Positions 46,290-57,775 of a stretch of DNA of 64,000 nucleotides are shown here, piece after piece. The position numbers and the translations under genes were made by a program. How positions within the stretch are numbered: position 1 is the first letter of the stretch; each line of letters begins with the position of its first letter. Source of the stretch: Halichoerus grypus (Eukaryota; Chordata; Mammalia; Carnivora; Phocidae). The notes under the pieces were generated by a model, which worked only from the letters and a program-made list of their open reading frames with translations, was not told where the DNA came from and ran no database searches. Location: the NCBI RefSeq assembly GCF_964656455.1, contig NC_135718.1:20720449-20784448 (forward strand). Direction: 5' to 3'.

Positions 46290-46772
46290 CGCCATCCAAA
46301 GTTCCTGAAGCTCCGGAGACAGGGTCCTGGCAGGGACAGGCAGCAGCAAAGAGAGAAGCGGTGGCGAGGGTCTGGGGCCCCCTGCCGCCAAGAGGGAGAG
46401 TCACTGGGGGTGGCGGCGCCCGCAATCCACACGCCTGCTCTGTGCTCGCGTTCCTCTGCGCACGGGAGGAAGCAGATTTGTGCCCCAACCTAACTCCCCC
46501 TTCCCCCCCGCCCACCAAGCTCGGAATGGATCAGGGTCTGGATCTAGGCTCCTGAAATCCCAGCCTGCGGAGGCAAGGCAGGGCTCCCCCCACGCCCCTA
46601 CGTCGCCCAGGGCGCCCTCTATCGGGAGCGAGTGGAGAGGAGGAAGGGCGTGGAACCCCGAGGGTCCCCTGCACCGAGTCAGCGAGGCAAGCACAAAGCC
46701 TTCGGCTTCCCTATGGAGGAACTCAGGCGGACCAGCATCGGGTTTGCTCCAACAAGACTCCGTAGGGGAACA
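46290..46772. promoter_or_regulatory. CpG island, candidate orphan promoter
   Basis: By hand count there are 30 CpG dinucleotides in about 483 bp, at roughly 60% GC, giving an observed/expected ratio of about 0.65; the surrounding DNA has almost none. No repeat family was recognised inside. GC-box-like words occur (gggcgtgg at 46647, cccccgcccacc at 46505). There is no TATA box, no clear start codon context and no recognised exon. Frames of 94-173 codons on both strands overlap and follow from the composition. It could be the promoter of a non-coding RNA or of a gene lying outside the window. Confidence 0.65.
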
Positions 46773-46795
46773 AGCCATGGTCCACTAGCCTGGTT

Positions 46796-46821
46796 TAAAA
46801 CAAAACAAAACAAAACAAAAC
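46796..46821. repeat. (CAAAA)n short repeat
   Basis: taaaacaaaacaaaacaaaacaaaac immediately downstream of the CpG island. Confidence 0.9.
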
Positions 46822-47819
46822 GCAGAGTGGATAGAGAAAGGGTGAAAGGGTGATGAGGCAGGAAGCCAAGAGATGAAGGGTGCAGACGGTTAAAGCCAGC
46901 GGTGAATGAGATGGAAAGGAGAAGGGGTGAAATGAAAATTTCTGCATTTGGTGAAGTAGACACTATGAACTACAGCCTTCACCCATATTTCTTAGAAATA
47001 ATAAAACCTGCTGAAAAAACCATCTTCGTCCCCATCTCATCCTCGGCTCCTTCAAATCCAAGAATCCAGAAAGCTTCTATGCAAGCAAATTTATTTCCAG
47101 TCTGTTTCCTCGGAAAAGCACAGGTTATGCAGCCGCTACATTTCTCTGTGTTTTCTGTTCTATTTTAATTGCCAGAAACTTTTTCAGAAAAGTGTTAGTT
47201 ATTTTAGTTTTCTATTAAAAGTTGTGCACATTTAAAAATAATGATCTACTCATTTTTATTTCTTTTGGTACATAGGCATATATTACATTAAGGCAAATCA
47301 TGATAATATATTTAGTATGATATCATCCACAGGGTTTACCCTATAATACAACCTTTTTGTCAGAGGTTATGATTTCATATCATTCCCAGGAATGGTTTAA
47401 TCAAATAATTGAATCAGAAATTCTTTCCATTCAGGTTTGAGAGACTTTGCCTTCACTTCCTAACTTAATTACCATATCTTTCATATCATAACTCTGAAAA
47501 TTAATCCTCCAATTTGAACTTGAATCTTCTTATACTAATTAAATAACTTTCCTGCTGCTTTAAGTAATTAATCAAAGTTCTGTATTTAAGCAAAAAATTT
47601 GAATTTTTGAAACATGTAAGACTCGTTAAGCCAAGATTCAAAGAACTTTGGATTTGAATTACTTCTGCCATTCATTGCTTTCCAAGTTTCCAAGTAGAAA
47701 ATACACCTTAACCCTTTGACTTCTATATTTCTTCATATCTTGAAAGAGAGATCTTGGAAAGAGAGAGAAGAGAGCATATCAGAAATCAGAAATTCCAGTT
47801 AGGAAATGGTACAGAATAC
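46822..47819. other. Unique sequence downstream of the CpG island
   Basis: No repeat was recognised in 1 kb. 47380-47640 is AT-rich with clustered TAATTA/ATTAAT words and 'aattaatcaaagttctg' (a TCF/LEF-like core). It could hold regulatory DNA, but nothing proves it. Confidence 0.4.
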
Positions 47820-48190
47820 CACCACCCAGGACCATCAAGAACAGTTCCATCACCCTAAAATTTCATCTGTGCTGCTATTTCTTCCCCCTTCCCCTGACAC
47901 CTGGTAGCCACTGATCAGCCGTCCATCTCATGGTTTTGCCTTTTTCATAATGCCACATAAATGCAGTCATGCAACTTGTAGCCCCTTAAGTCTGACTACT
48001 TTCATTTAGAAAAATGCTTTTAAGGTCCATCTGTGTTTTTGTATGAAGTCACAGCTCATCCCTTTTTATTGCTGAGTATTATTCCATTGTATGGATGTGC
48101 TTCAATTTGGTTATCCATTACCCTGTTCTAGGACATCTTGGGGATTTCTAGGTTTTATAACTAAACCTGTTATAACTCTCTTCAGGAGGT
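47820..48190 (-). mobile_element. Old L1M 3' UTR
   Basis: 'acagttccatcaccctaaaatttcatctgtgctgc', 'ggtagccactgatcagc', 'attgctgagtattattccattgtatggatgtgc' are antisense L1M 3'-end text. Confidence 0.85.
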
Positions 48191-48749
48191 GGTTACAGAA
48201 GTGGTAAATTTTTTGTTGGGTCTAGAAGGTTGAGTTGCAGCTCACCAAGGAGCAATGTTAAGTGGAAGACTTGGAAGTTGGAAAAATAATGAAGAAAAAG
48301 AAAAGAAAAACTTTCAGTCCAGATCCTACCACCCATTCTTAGGAAAGGCTTTCTGAGTCTCAGGTGTTTTTTTGTTTTGTTTTGTTTGTTACATGTCCAG
48401 GGCTATGGCAGGAATCAAGGAAGATACTACATGCACATAAAACATCCGACATGTAGTAAAATGCTGTACTGTGTTGGCCATAATCAGAACTGCAGCTGGG
48501 TTCAGCAGTACTTTTTGAGTTCAACCTGTATGCCAATCACCATGTTGGCAGTAGTAGCAAAAACGGAATACCCCGTGACCCAATTCCTGGCTCTCAGCCC
48601 AGTATTTTATGGGATCCAGATCTGAAAAAGGAGAAACACAGAAAGTGTGGTATGAACACAGCACACAGATGTAACAGCAGCTTCCATTGTGCATGCTGAG
48701 CTAGTCAGTGGATGGAGATTGGCGAAGAACATACATAGATGCCAGTCCG
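48191..48749. other. Unannotated stretch
   Basis: A (ttttg)n run at 48366-48390; otherwise unrecognised. Confidence 0.35.
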
Positions 48750-48905
48750 TAGAGTTAGTGCAGAGTACTGGAAAGAGCATGAACTTTGAGGCCAAAGAGA
48801 AAAAGTTCAGTTTTATTATTCATATGGCTAATAAATAAATCAATAGTCTTGGGCAAGTCACTTCACTTCTCAGACCCTTCAGGATTTGTGATTATTAATC
48901 AATGT
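48750..48905 (+). mobile_element. MIR SINE
   Basis: 'gtactggaaagagcatgaactttgaggcc', 'cttgggcaagtcacttcacttctcagacccttcagg' match the sense MIR core. Confidence 0.8.
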
Positions 48906-48924
48906 ATAAAAATTACTTGACACA

Positions 48925-49195
48925 TTCACTCACTCACTAACATATTCATTCAACAAATATTAACATTATTTAATCCCATAGATCAGATAGGACAGGAGCT
49001 AAAACCAGAAGTACATGAAATGAATAATTAATTTTGGATGATGATAAATTATGTATATTTAATAAAATAGGGTGATATGATGCAGAGTGACAGAAGAGGA
49101 AACATTAGGCTGGGTTGTTGAGGAAATACTTTCTAAGGAGGGGATATTTTGGCTGAAATGTGAATGATGGAAAGGAGTTGGCTATGGTCAGTGGA
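48925..49195 (+). mobile_element. L2 LINE fragment
   Basis: 'acatattcattcaacaaatattaac', 'gaggaaatactttctaaggaggggatattttggctgaaatgtgaatgatgg' follow the L2 3' region. Confidence 0.75.
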
Positions 49196-49825
49196 CATAA
49201 CAAATGATGTCGTGCTTTTGCCCAGAAAAGTAGATATCAAATCATTAGGTCAGGAAGATTATTTTACTTTTGGAATAATTATCTAAGGACTTTGTTAAAA
49301 TGTGGATCTCAGTGCTCCAATTCCCACTTGCCCTCTTAGCTTAGCACAGACTTAAGGTCTAATTTCCAACTTTAGCAAAATGATCCAAGTACAGTTTTCT
49401 TTCCAACTCACTATTCCTTTTGGTTCCAAAGAACCAGCAGATGCACTGTTGTGTTTCCAGCAGCCTAGTTAAAGGGAAAGCTGACAGCATCCTAAGGTTC
49501 TGAAAGGTAGCAAGAATGCCCTGAACTTGTTCTGACTGTTGACCATAAATCAGGCTCTTCCAACTAGAGCAGTTTCTTCTCTGCTGGCCTCCCTGCTGCC
49601 TAAAAAGACTAATTTTAGGAAAACACCAGGGATCACTATTGACTGGATAGTTAAAATAATCCCATCTGCTTGGAACATGCCTTGTATCAATAATGTTGCA
49701 ATTAATGTCATCAATTTAATCAAAAGGGTTTGATTTGTATGGCCCTTGTTAGACGTTACCATATTGCCACTTTAACCGATTGGGTCAGTTTACATTACCT
49801 CCAGCCCTGGCTCAGGGTATCAGAT
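49196..49825. other. Unique; possible conserved element at 49590-49790
   Basis: No repeat was recognised. 49640-49745 carries a cluster of ATTAAT/TTAAT words ('gttgcaattaatgtcatcaatttaatcaaaag') of the kind seen in deeply conserved enhancers. This is a composition-based guess. Confidence 0.35.
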
Positions 49826-50287
49826 CAGTAGTCCCCCTTATCCACTGGGGATATGCTCCAAGACTATCAGTGGATGCCTGAAACCAGAGATAGTACAGAA
49901 CACTATATTACTGTGTTTTTTTCCCTATACATACACACCTATGGTAACAATTTATAAATTAGGCCCAATAAGGGAATAACAACAATAATTGTAAAGTAGA
50001 ACCATTATAACAATACACTTTCATAAAAATTATGTGAATGTGGTCTCTCTCAAAATATCTTCCTGTATTGTATTCATCCTTTGTTTGTCTTGTGATGATG
50101 TGAGATGCTAAAATGCCTACATGATAACCTGAAGTGAGGTGAATGATGTAGGCATTGTGATATAGTGTTAGGCTACTATTGACCTTTGGATGATACATCA
50201 GAAAGAAGATCCTTTACTCTGGACCCTGGTGGACTTTAAGTAACTAAAACTGTGGAAAGCAAAACCATGGATAAGGCGGGACTGCTA
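49826..50287 (+). mobile_element. Tigger-type non-autonomous DNA transposon (MER family)
   Basis: Inverted termini are 'cagtagtcccccttatccactggggatatgctcc' at the left and the complement of 'ccatggataaggcgggactgcta' at the right. Between them lie 'agtggatgcctgaaaccagagatagtac' and 'gtgatgatgtgagatgctaaaatgcctac'. It has no coding capacity. A TA follows the right end, as expected for TcMar elements. Confidence 0.85.
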
Positions 50288-50938
50288 TATAACCCACCTG
50301 TGAATAAATAGATTTTCAATTAATTTTTTAGCTTGAAAGAACTGATGCTTGTTTTACCTGCATACTTTTATTTAATGCTTAATTTCATTTTTTCCCCTCC
50401 AAATAGCTTAACAAATTCTAGAGATACTGTACCAGTTGTCTTTTCTTAGACTCAGTTCTGCCCTCTCTTCGTCTCAGTACCTGGTTATAGAATTCTATCT
50501 GCAAATCTTTAGTGACCATGACATGAAAAATTGTGAAGCTGACTTCCGAGAGGGGCAGGTGCAGGTGAGAAGATGGTCCCTATATGGGCTGTTTCTGGGC
50601 TGTGAGAGGGACTGTCCCTAAGGATATGCACTCTGAGCCCCTTCTCTTTGCTGCCCTTCCCTTCTTCCTTGGATAACTATAGGAGGTGATGTTACCTGAG
50701 CATTTGGAGCAGCCTCCAAAAGGTAAAAAGCCCCTAAGAGTTTTTCAGCCTGAGACACCCAGCAGACAATGAGGAGGGTTCAATGTCTTTTTGCTTTGGG
50801 GATAGTAGGTGGTTGCAAGTTATCTGTTCTTATCTCAGCCTTAGCTTTCTGAGAGGAGGGGAAATAAGTGTTTCATTAAATTTAAAATTACAAAAAGGAA
50901 TACACTGATGTGTAAAAACTAAAAATGCCCCTCTTTTA
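50288..50938. other. Unannotated stretch
   Basis: Nothing recognised. Confidence 0.35.
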
Positions 50939-50954
50939 GAAAGTATCCAATACT

Positions 50955-51151
50955 GGGGTCCCTGGATGTCTCAGTCTGTTAAATGTCTGCCTTTGGCTCA
51001 GGTCATGATCCCTGGGTCTTGGGATCCAGCCCTTGCTCAGTGGGGAACTGGTTTCTCACTCTCCCTATGGCCCTCCCCCGGCTTGTGCTTGCACACATGC
51101 TCTCTCTCTCAAATAAATAAATAAATAAAATCTTTTAAAAAACAAAACAAA
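50955..51151 (+). mobile_element. CAN-SINE, older copy
   Basis: 'ggggtccctggatgtctcagtctgtt' head with several changes, 'ggctcaggtcatgatccctgggtcttggg', CT-rich tract, (aaat)n tail. Flanked by diverged duplications aaagtatccaatact (50940-50954) and aaagcatccagtatt (51152-51166). Confidence 0.94.
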
Positions 51152-51229
51152 AAAGCATCCAGTATTAAGTTTAATGTGTTTTTAGTAATTTTACATAATT
51201 TTCTTTAAAAAATGAAATAATACTATCAT

Positions 51230-51440
51230 CTGTAAAGTATTAGAAAGCAGTATCATGGACACTACTGTCCTCAAGAACCCATCTTTATCAAAACTTAACA
51301 TTTTGCCATATTTCAGTTTTTTCTTTTCTTATTCATAAATATACAACCACAATTAACTTGGTTGATTTTTGTAACAAAATAGAATCATACTTTTCATATT
51401 GTTTCTAAACTTATGCTTTTTATTCAATAATAACTCATTT
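51230..51440 (-). mobile_element. Possible old L1M fragment
   Basis: 'atcaaaacttaacattttgccatatttcag' and 'aaaatagaatcatacttttcatattgtttctaaac' resemble antisense L1M4-like 3' text. Confidence 0.5.
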
Positions 51441-51454
51441 TTTTTCAAGTTGGC

Positions 51455-51590
51455 ATTGATGTTTCTCAACATAGGATACACGTTCTAATTATTTAAGGAG
51501 CTTTGAAAACCATACCCACATCCACACTCACACCTATAGAGATTCTGATTCAGATAGTCTGGGGTGTTTAAAAGTCCCCATATTAATCAG
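51455..51590. mobile_element. hAT MER5-like fragment
   Basis: 'gtttctcaacataggatacacg', 'ttaaggagctttgaaaacc', 'agagattctgattcagatagtctggggtg' is a MER5-type pattern. Confidence 0.6.
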
Positions 51591-52664
51591 ATAGGCAGCT
51601 GGTCTGGCAACTATCAGTGTGGATATGCCTCCTTTATGTTTTTTAACTGTTGGATGCACCACAAGTTACTTTTTCACAAGTTGTTGATGGATATTTCGGT
51701 TAGGTTCAGTTTAACAGCATCTGGCTTAGTTATTTTTTCTCCCAAATATATTCTGAGTCCTAATGTAGCTGTCTCTGATTGATAGGAGAGGCACTCCTGA
51801 ACCTGTGGGACACAGACCCTACACCTAATTTGCCTTGACTCAAAGCTTGCTTTTGTAATTAGGAATCATGGTAAATGATGGGTGCTTAGATCTGACCCCA
51901 GAAAAGGCAGGTAATGACCCAATACAGGTGCATCTGCTCAGGACCAATCTGTAGGTTAATTTATGGCAGGCTGGCACTCCCTGATTTGTGTTCATTTAAG
52001 CTCATTACCACCACACCTAGACTGCCCTAATAGCTCAGTTGGCCATGTGACTTGAGGGATAAACATCGCTAGTTTTCCTGCTTCATGGATTAAATGTTTG
52101 GTTGCCTGATCTACTGCTGAGGCGTCTCATGAAAGGTCCCTGGAAAACAAAACATGGGACAAATATGTATTAGATCCTTTGCTGTGCTCCTGATACAAGG
52201 TAAGAGGAAATACTGAGTTTTACCATTCAGCCTCACAAAACTTGACCATTCATGCATGTGTGACCTAATGTGCTCTTCAGAATTTTTTGTCTATGCTATA
52301 AAAACAAAACCTCTGAAATAAATGCAAGCTAAGGGAACTAAATTTAAATTTAAGGGAATTGAATTTTTATCTAGACTTTTGGTTTCTCTATAAATGAGAA
52401 TTTACTTGAAAAGAAAATGCCATTGCATAAAGATAGGGCTGGGAATGGTGTGTTTTCAGTATTGCTTTCTCCCTGCTATGTCCAGGGTCTCCCCTTTGCT
52501 GAGACTGGTTTTAAATTCCAGCCTGAGCTTCTTTTGAAGACAAAGCAATTTACTTCTAGGTAAATGGTCATAATTGCTGGCAATATATATATATATATGT
52601 TTTTGAGGTGAAATTTATTCTTCTCAGTCCTTGGCAAGGCCTGAATCTGCTTAACTTTATTTTT
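51591..52664. other. Unannotated stretch
   Basis: Unique text; short (ta)n at 52585-52599. No exon recognised. Confidence 0.4.
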
Positions 52665-52795
52665 CCACATGTATTTAGTGACTGATTAAGTGCCAGATTC
52701 TATGTTAGAGGGTGGGTCATTGGTGAACTAAGCAGGGATGGTATCCTCTTTCATTGAGCGAGCAGTGTGCTGGAAAAACAAATGAAAACATCACA
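52665..52795 (+). mobile_element. Probable L2 fragment
   Basis: 'gtatttagtgactgattaagtgccagattctatg' and 'ggtgaactaagcagggatggtatcctctttcattgagc' fit the L2 pattern. Confidence 0.55.
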
Positions 52796-53460
52796 GGCAG
52801 AATATCGTTCAGGAATAATTCCTCTCTTTGCTTTGTTTTTACTCTCCCTTCTACCTTCTCTGGCTTCCCTTGATTCCTTCATTCCTCTCTCTACCCACCC
52901 CCCACCAGGGAGGAAGAGTCCCTGGAGATAAAGTATTAGAACCTGTGGGAAAATGGCTCAATGAAACCCCTTATACAGCTGGGTGAGAAAGTCTCACAGC
53001 CTGCAAGAAAGAAATTAAATTGTCTTGAGTGAGAGACCAGCAGCTAGGCCATGGGGATGAATCAGGGAGGGTGGACTGAGCTGAGAACCAGGCTGGGAAG
53101 ATGCATGTGCAGGGTAGATGTGGGAGGGTACCAGATTCAAATATGTGAAATCGTAAGCCATATATACAATTTTAGAAAAAGTATATTTTTAGAGCTGTAA
53201 TTCTTTACTGAAGAAGTGCAAGTCGTACAAACTCTCCCTTGGATATAGTGAACACTTGGCTCAATTTATGAGTTGATGCTGAAAAAACTTAGACAATTTA
53301 CAAATGAGTCACTCCACACAGGGTGTCTGGGTCATAATAGATTTTTAAATTGTTGTAACTGAGCAAATTCTTTGGTCAACCTCCCCTTGAGGCATTATCA
53401 CAGTCGGACCTCTGGATTAATAGGACTATGTAATGACTCTGAAGGAAGTGGGTTGGTGTG
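52796..53460. other. Unannotated stretch
   Basis: Nothing recognised. Confidence 0.35.
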
Positions 53461-53463
53461 CAG

Positions 53464-53667
53464 CAGGAATCAATAAACTTTTTCAGTAATATGCCAGTTA
53501 ATATTTTAGGTTCTATGGACCACAAGGTCTCTGTCATAGTTACTCAACTCTGCTGTTGTAGCTCAGAAGAAGGTTTGGTCTGGGTGTGGCTGTGTTCCGA
53601 TAAAACTTTATTGACAAATAGAGGTTATGGGCCAGATCTTCCCTAGGACTGTAGTTTGCCATCCCCG
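53464..53667 (+). mobile_element. Non-autonomous hAT-Charlie element
   Basis: Same family as 18954-19169: starts 'caggaatcaataaactttttcag', contains 'ttttaggttctatggaccacaaggtctctgtcatag' and 'gtggctgtgttccgataaaactttattgac', ends 'gtagtttgccatcccc'. Confidence 0.88.
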
Positions 53668-53689
53668 GCCTTAGTGGAGGAACAGATCT

Positions 53690-53880
53690 GAGAGGCAAGA
53701 GATACAGGTGTTAATCCCAGCTTTGCCCCTCTCCCTGAGAAGTGACTTTGGGCAAATCACATTGTGTCTCAGTGCGTACTGTCTTTTCAAGGGAAAATAA
53801 TGAAAGCTGTTTCATGTGTCTGGGTTGTGGTGAGAGTGATATGAAATTACAGCAATGGAAAGCCTTTGAGGAACTTTAAA
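53690..53880 (+). mobile_element. MIR SINE
   Basis: 'gttaatcccagctttgcccctctccctgagaagtgactttgggcaaatcac' followed by 'ctcagtgcgtactgtc' matches the sense MIR core. Confidence 0.8.
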
Positions 53881-54567
53881 AGCTTTGTGCAGTCCTAAGG
53901 AGGTGGTATTTTATTGTCCAACTTTGGCATTAAAGAGTAAGATTTTTGTATTGAATGGGAATGACTGCTCACTAGCTTCATGACCCCCTAAAGTCAGAAG
54001 CCTATTTCGTTTCCTCCTTCCACTCTGTTCAGTCCTCTTCCTCACTTTCTTTCATGTCCCTAACATCCCAGTTTTAGCTTCAGATACATCCGCTTTTCCC
54101 TAAAGCCCCAGAGCCAATGCATAAACTCTCCTGCCACATGAAGGGAGAATTAACATTTGTGGCCCACGTAGCTTTCATGTGTTTCCCCCTCACTTCCAAA
54201 GCCCATTTGTCCTGATGACCGGAGCAGGCATTTTATATGCTCTGATTGTGGTTGTTAGTGCGGTGTGGTTAAACTGTATTTAGAAATAAATAGTAAAATA
54301 ACATTTGACAGGAGAGCTTTTTAAAGATCCCATTTCCTTCATGTTTAATGCTTTTCTAGCTCTTAGGGAACAGTGAGAGGTCCATTATGCCTTGGAGAGC
54401 AAGGCAGAAAGAAGCTACTTCCACTCCCCCGCAAGTGTTTTCATTTTAAATAAGAAGTCTTGTGTTCTTGGGGAGCAGGAGCTGTTTTTGAAAGGGTCAA
54501 TGCTCCCCTGACTCCCTGCTCTATCACTGTGCTCCTGGGTTGGGGGGCGGGGAGGAGAAGACGAATA
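53881..54567. other. Unannotated stretch
   Basis: Nothing recognised; a g-rich patch at 54539-54555. Confidence 0.35.
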
Positions 54568-55188
54568 CAGTTGTCTCTGGAGCAATGTGGCGACTAGGGG
54601 TACCAACGCCCTGTACAGTTGAAAATCCATGTAAACTTTTGACTCCCCCCAAACTTAACTAATAATAGCCTAGTGTTGACCAGAAGCCTTACCGATAACA
54701 TACAGCCAGTTAACACATATCTTGTATATTGCATGTATTATATACTGTATTCTTATCTCAAGGAAAGAAAACGTTAATAAGAAAGTCAGAAGACAATATA
54801 TTTATGGTACCATACTGTATTTATCGATACAGCAACTTTACATTGTCTTACAAGATGAATTGTCTGTCAGTATCTACATCAGTACTGTCTTACATGTACA
54901 AAACAACTGGAAATCTTATGTATTACTAACACTAGACATAAAAATGAAAGATAATGTAAAAAAGAAATTCATATTTATAGGTATAATGATTCATTCATTG
55001 ATAACAAGGCAGCATTATGGTTGCTTTATAGTAGCCTAGTGTAATCGGCACAATTGCTTCATGGTAACATAACCTATACACTAATGAATGAATTGTTATG
55101 AAATTTTTGTGGCATACAGTATTAGTCATATTCATAATACAGTATTGGAATTATTGTTACATATATTTTAAAAAAAACCTTATTTGTT

Positions 55189-55310
55189 GGGGCGCCTGGG
55201 TGGCTCAGTTGGTTAAGTATCCAACTCATTATCTCGGCTCAGGTGTTGATCTCAGGTTCTTGAGTTCAAGCCCTGTGTTGAGCTCCACACTGGGCATGGA
55301 GTCTGCTTAA
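55189..55310 (+). mobile_element. CAN-SINE variant, 3'-truncated
   Basis: 'ggggcgcctgggtggctcagttggttaagtatccaactc' then 'ggctcaggtgttgatctcagg' and 'ggcatggagtctgctt'. It carries the 'ttggttaag..ccaact' head typical of a different SINE subfamily from 6325 or 3125, and stops before the CT-rich tract and tail. Confidence 0.9.
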
Positions 55311-56642
55311 AACACTCACGTGTTAATAAGCTAATATGCAGTTTCTCCACTTGTGAGAAAGAGGCATACTATACAGTGATGTAATTCTTTGAAAGCAAAG
55401 TTATAAAACAGTAAGAAAACTAACATATCATTAATTTTATATTAAATATCACTCGACATCTATTTAAGTATAGGCTGTCCACTTCTATATAACTTTTGCA
55501 CATGATCTGCACCATGAATACTTAGGTGACGATCATAGTGACACAGCATGACAAACAGTTCTTGCTGTACAGCTATTGGGTTTTCACATGAAGACCCTCA
55601 CACACATAGAGAACAGATAAATTTATTAACTGAAGGTTATTTACTGTTCATTAAGTGGAACGTGGATCATCATAAAAGTCTTCGTCTTTGTTGTCTTTGT
55701 GTTGGGGAGGCAGAGGAGGAGGGTTGGTCTTGTCTCAGGGGTGACCAAAGCTATAAGGTGAAGGTCGAAGGAGAGGCAGGTACTCTCAGTGAAACTTTAT
55801 AGAAAGATTTCATAATTTCTGTCTGACGTTTTGGCTTTTAGTATGAATCCTTCCTCCACCATATTCTATAGTTTCAGTGCTCAGAACATGAAAGAGTCCA
55901 TGTCATAAAAGAAGTCAGAAGCAGTCTTGAATAATTGGAATCCTTTTGCCAGATTGTCTAGTTTGTTTTCTGGTACTGCTTCTTTGTCTTCTTCCTGATG
56001 GTCTGGCACTTTTCAGAAGCACTCATCTCCAAGGTATCTTCTATTAATCCCTCGGGTGTGGTGTCTGTTAGCTCTTGAATTTCTCTAAGACCCATATCTT
56101 GAAACTCTCTACTCCCCACCTTTTCTTTGTCATATCCACAGTATTTCATGATCTCCTTGAGTGGCTCTGTCCTCAATCCTGTGAAGTCAAGTACAACATT
56201 TGGACACAGTGCAAATTTATTGTTTCAGGCTTGATGGCATTCATGGTTTTTCAATGATGGCATTTTCAATGGTGTAATCCTTCTAGACTTTCATGATGTT
56301 CTATCAGTGTTCTGTTCTATAGCATTAACAGTCCTTTCCATAGAGTACTCTGTTTAATGAGCCTTAAAGGTCAATATGACCACCTGAAGTTGAGGCTGAA
56401 TTAGAGATGTGTTTGGGGGCAAATAGTCTACTTTAGTGTTGAACTCATGGGGTGGCCAGGGATATTGTCCAATATCAAAAGAACTTTAAAAGGCAGTCCT
56501 CTATTGGTAAGGTACTTTCTGACTTCAGGGACAAAGCCTTGATGGAGCCAATCCAGAAAAAAGTTCTTGTTGTCCAGGCTTTCTTACACCAAAAGCTTGG
56601 AGTTGGTATTTTCTTATTTCCCTTCAAAGCTCAGCAGTTTTT

Positions 56643-56657
56643 AAAGAGGACAGTCCT
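56643..56657. repeat. Twin-primed L1 target-site duplication, left
   Basis: aaagaggacagtcct, repeated exactly at 58059-58073. Confidence 0.96.
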
Positions 56658-57342
56658 AGGTATCTTATGGTTTTTGGTGCTATTGTAAATGGAATCATTT
56701 CTCTAATTTCTCTTTCTACAGTTGTGTTGTTAGTGTATAAGAAAGCAACTGATTTCTGTGCATTGATTTTGTATCCTGCCACATTACTGAATTGCTGTAT
56801 GAGTTCTAGTATTTTGGGGGTGGAGTCTTTTGGGTTTTCCACATAAAGTATCATGTCGTCTGCGAAAAGAGAGAGTTTGACTTCTTCTTTGCCAATTTGA
56901 ATACCTTTTATTTCTTTTTGTTGTCTGATTGCTGTGGCTAGGACTTCTAGTACTATGTTGAACAATAGTGGCGAGAGTGGGCATCCTTGACGTGTTCCTG
57001 ATCTTAAGGGAAAGGTTCTCAGCTTTTCCCCATTGAGGATGATATTCGCTGTGGGTTTTTCATAGATGGATTTTATGAACTTGATGAATGTTCCCTCTAT
57101 CCCTATACTCTGAAGAGTTTTAATCAGGAAAGGATTTGTATTTTGTCAAATGCTTTTTCTGCATCAATTGAGAGGACCATATGGTTCTTCTCCCTCCTCT
57201 TATTAATGTGCTCTATCACATTGATTGATTTGCGAATGTTGAACCACCCTTGTATCCCGGGGATAAATCCCACTTGGTCGTGGTGGATGATCCTTTTAAT
57301 GTATTGTTGGATCCTATTAGCTAGGATTTTGTTGAGGATTTT
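56658..57342 (-). pseudogene. L1 ORF2 reverse transcriptase fragment (inverted half)
   Basis: Read on the minus strand from the right: '[29 protein letters not shown]', '[17 protein letters not shown]' (first catalytic Asp region), then '[20 protein letters not shown]', '[17 protein letters not shown]' (catalytic FADD), '[10 protein letters not shown]' and '[14 protein letters not shown]'. It is broken by at least one frame change between 57124 and 56965. It covers fingers and palm only, so it cannot make an active enzyme. Confidence 0.95.
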
Positions 57343-57775
57343 GGAATGTGGAGAAAGGAGAACCCTCTTCCACTGTGGGTGGGAATGCAAGTTGGTACAG
57401 CCACTTTGGAAAACAGTGTGGAGGTTCCTCAAAAATTTAAAAATAGAGCTACCCTATGACCCAGCAATTACACTACTGGGTATTTACCCCAAAGACACAG
57501 ATGTAGTGAAAAGAAGGGCCATATGCACCCCAATGTTCATAGCAGCAATGTCCACAGTAGCCAAACTGTGGAAAGAGCTGAAATGCCCTTCAACAGATGA
57601 ATGGATAAAGAAGATGTGGTCCATATATACAATGGAATATTACTCAGCCATCAGAAAGGATGAATACCCAACTTTTACATCAACATGGATGGGACTAGAG
57701 GAGATTATGCTAAGTGAAATAAGTCAAGCAGAGAAAGTCAATTATCATACGGTTTCACTTATTTGTGGAACATAA
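57343..57775 (+). pseudogene. L1 ORF2 C-terminal fragment
   Basis: The sense frame stays open for about 140 codons: '[28 protein letters not shown]', '[17 protein letters not shown]', 'ICTPMFIAAMSTVAKLWKELKCPSTDEW', 'MWSIYTMEYYSAIRKDEYPTF' and 'MLSEISQAEKVNYHTVSL', ending at a stop at 57775. This is the C-terminal domain of L1 ORF2. The upstream part of the same open frame (57143-57342) is antisense to the inverted half and is not real coding sequence. Confidence 0.93.

Noticed and set aside
45972..46788. Several 80-173-codon frames over the CpG island
   Set aside because: High GC lowers stop frequency; frames overlap on both strands, match no family and lack splice or start context that would favour one.
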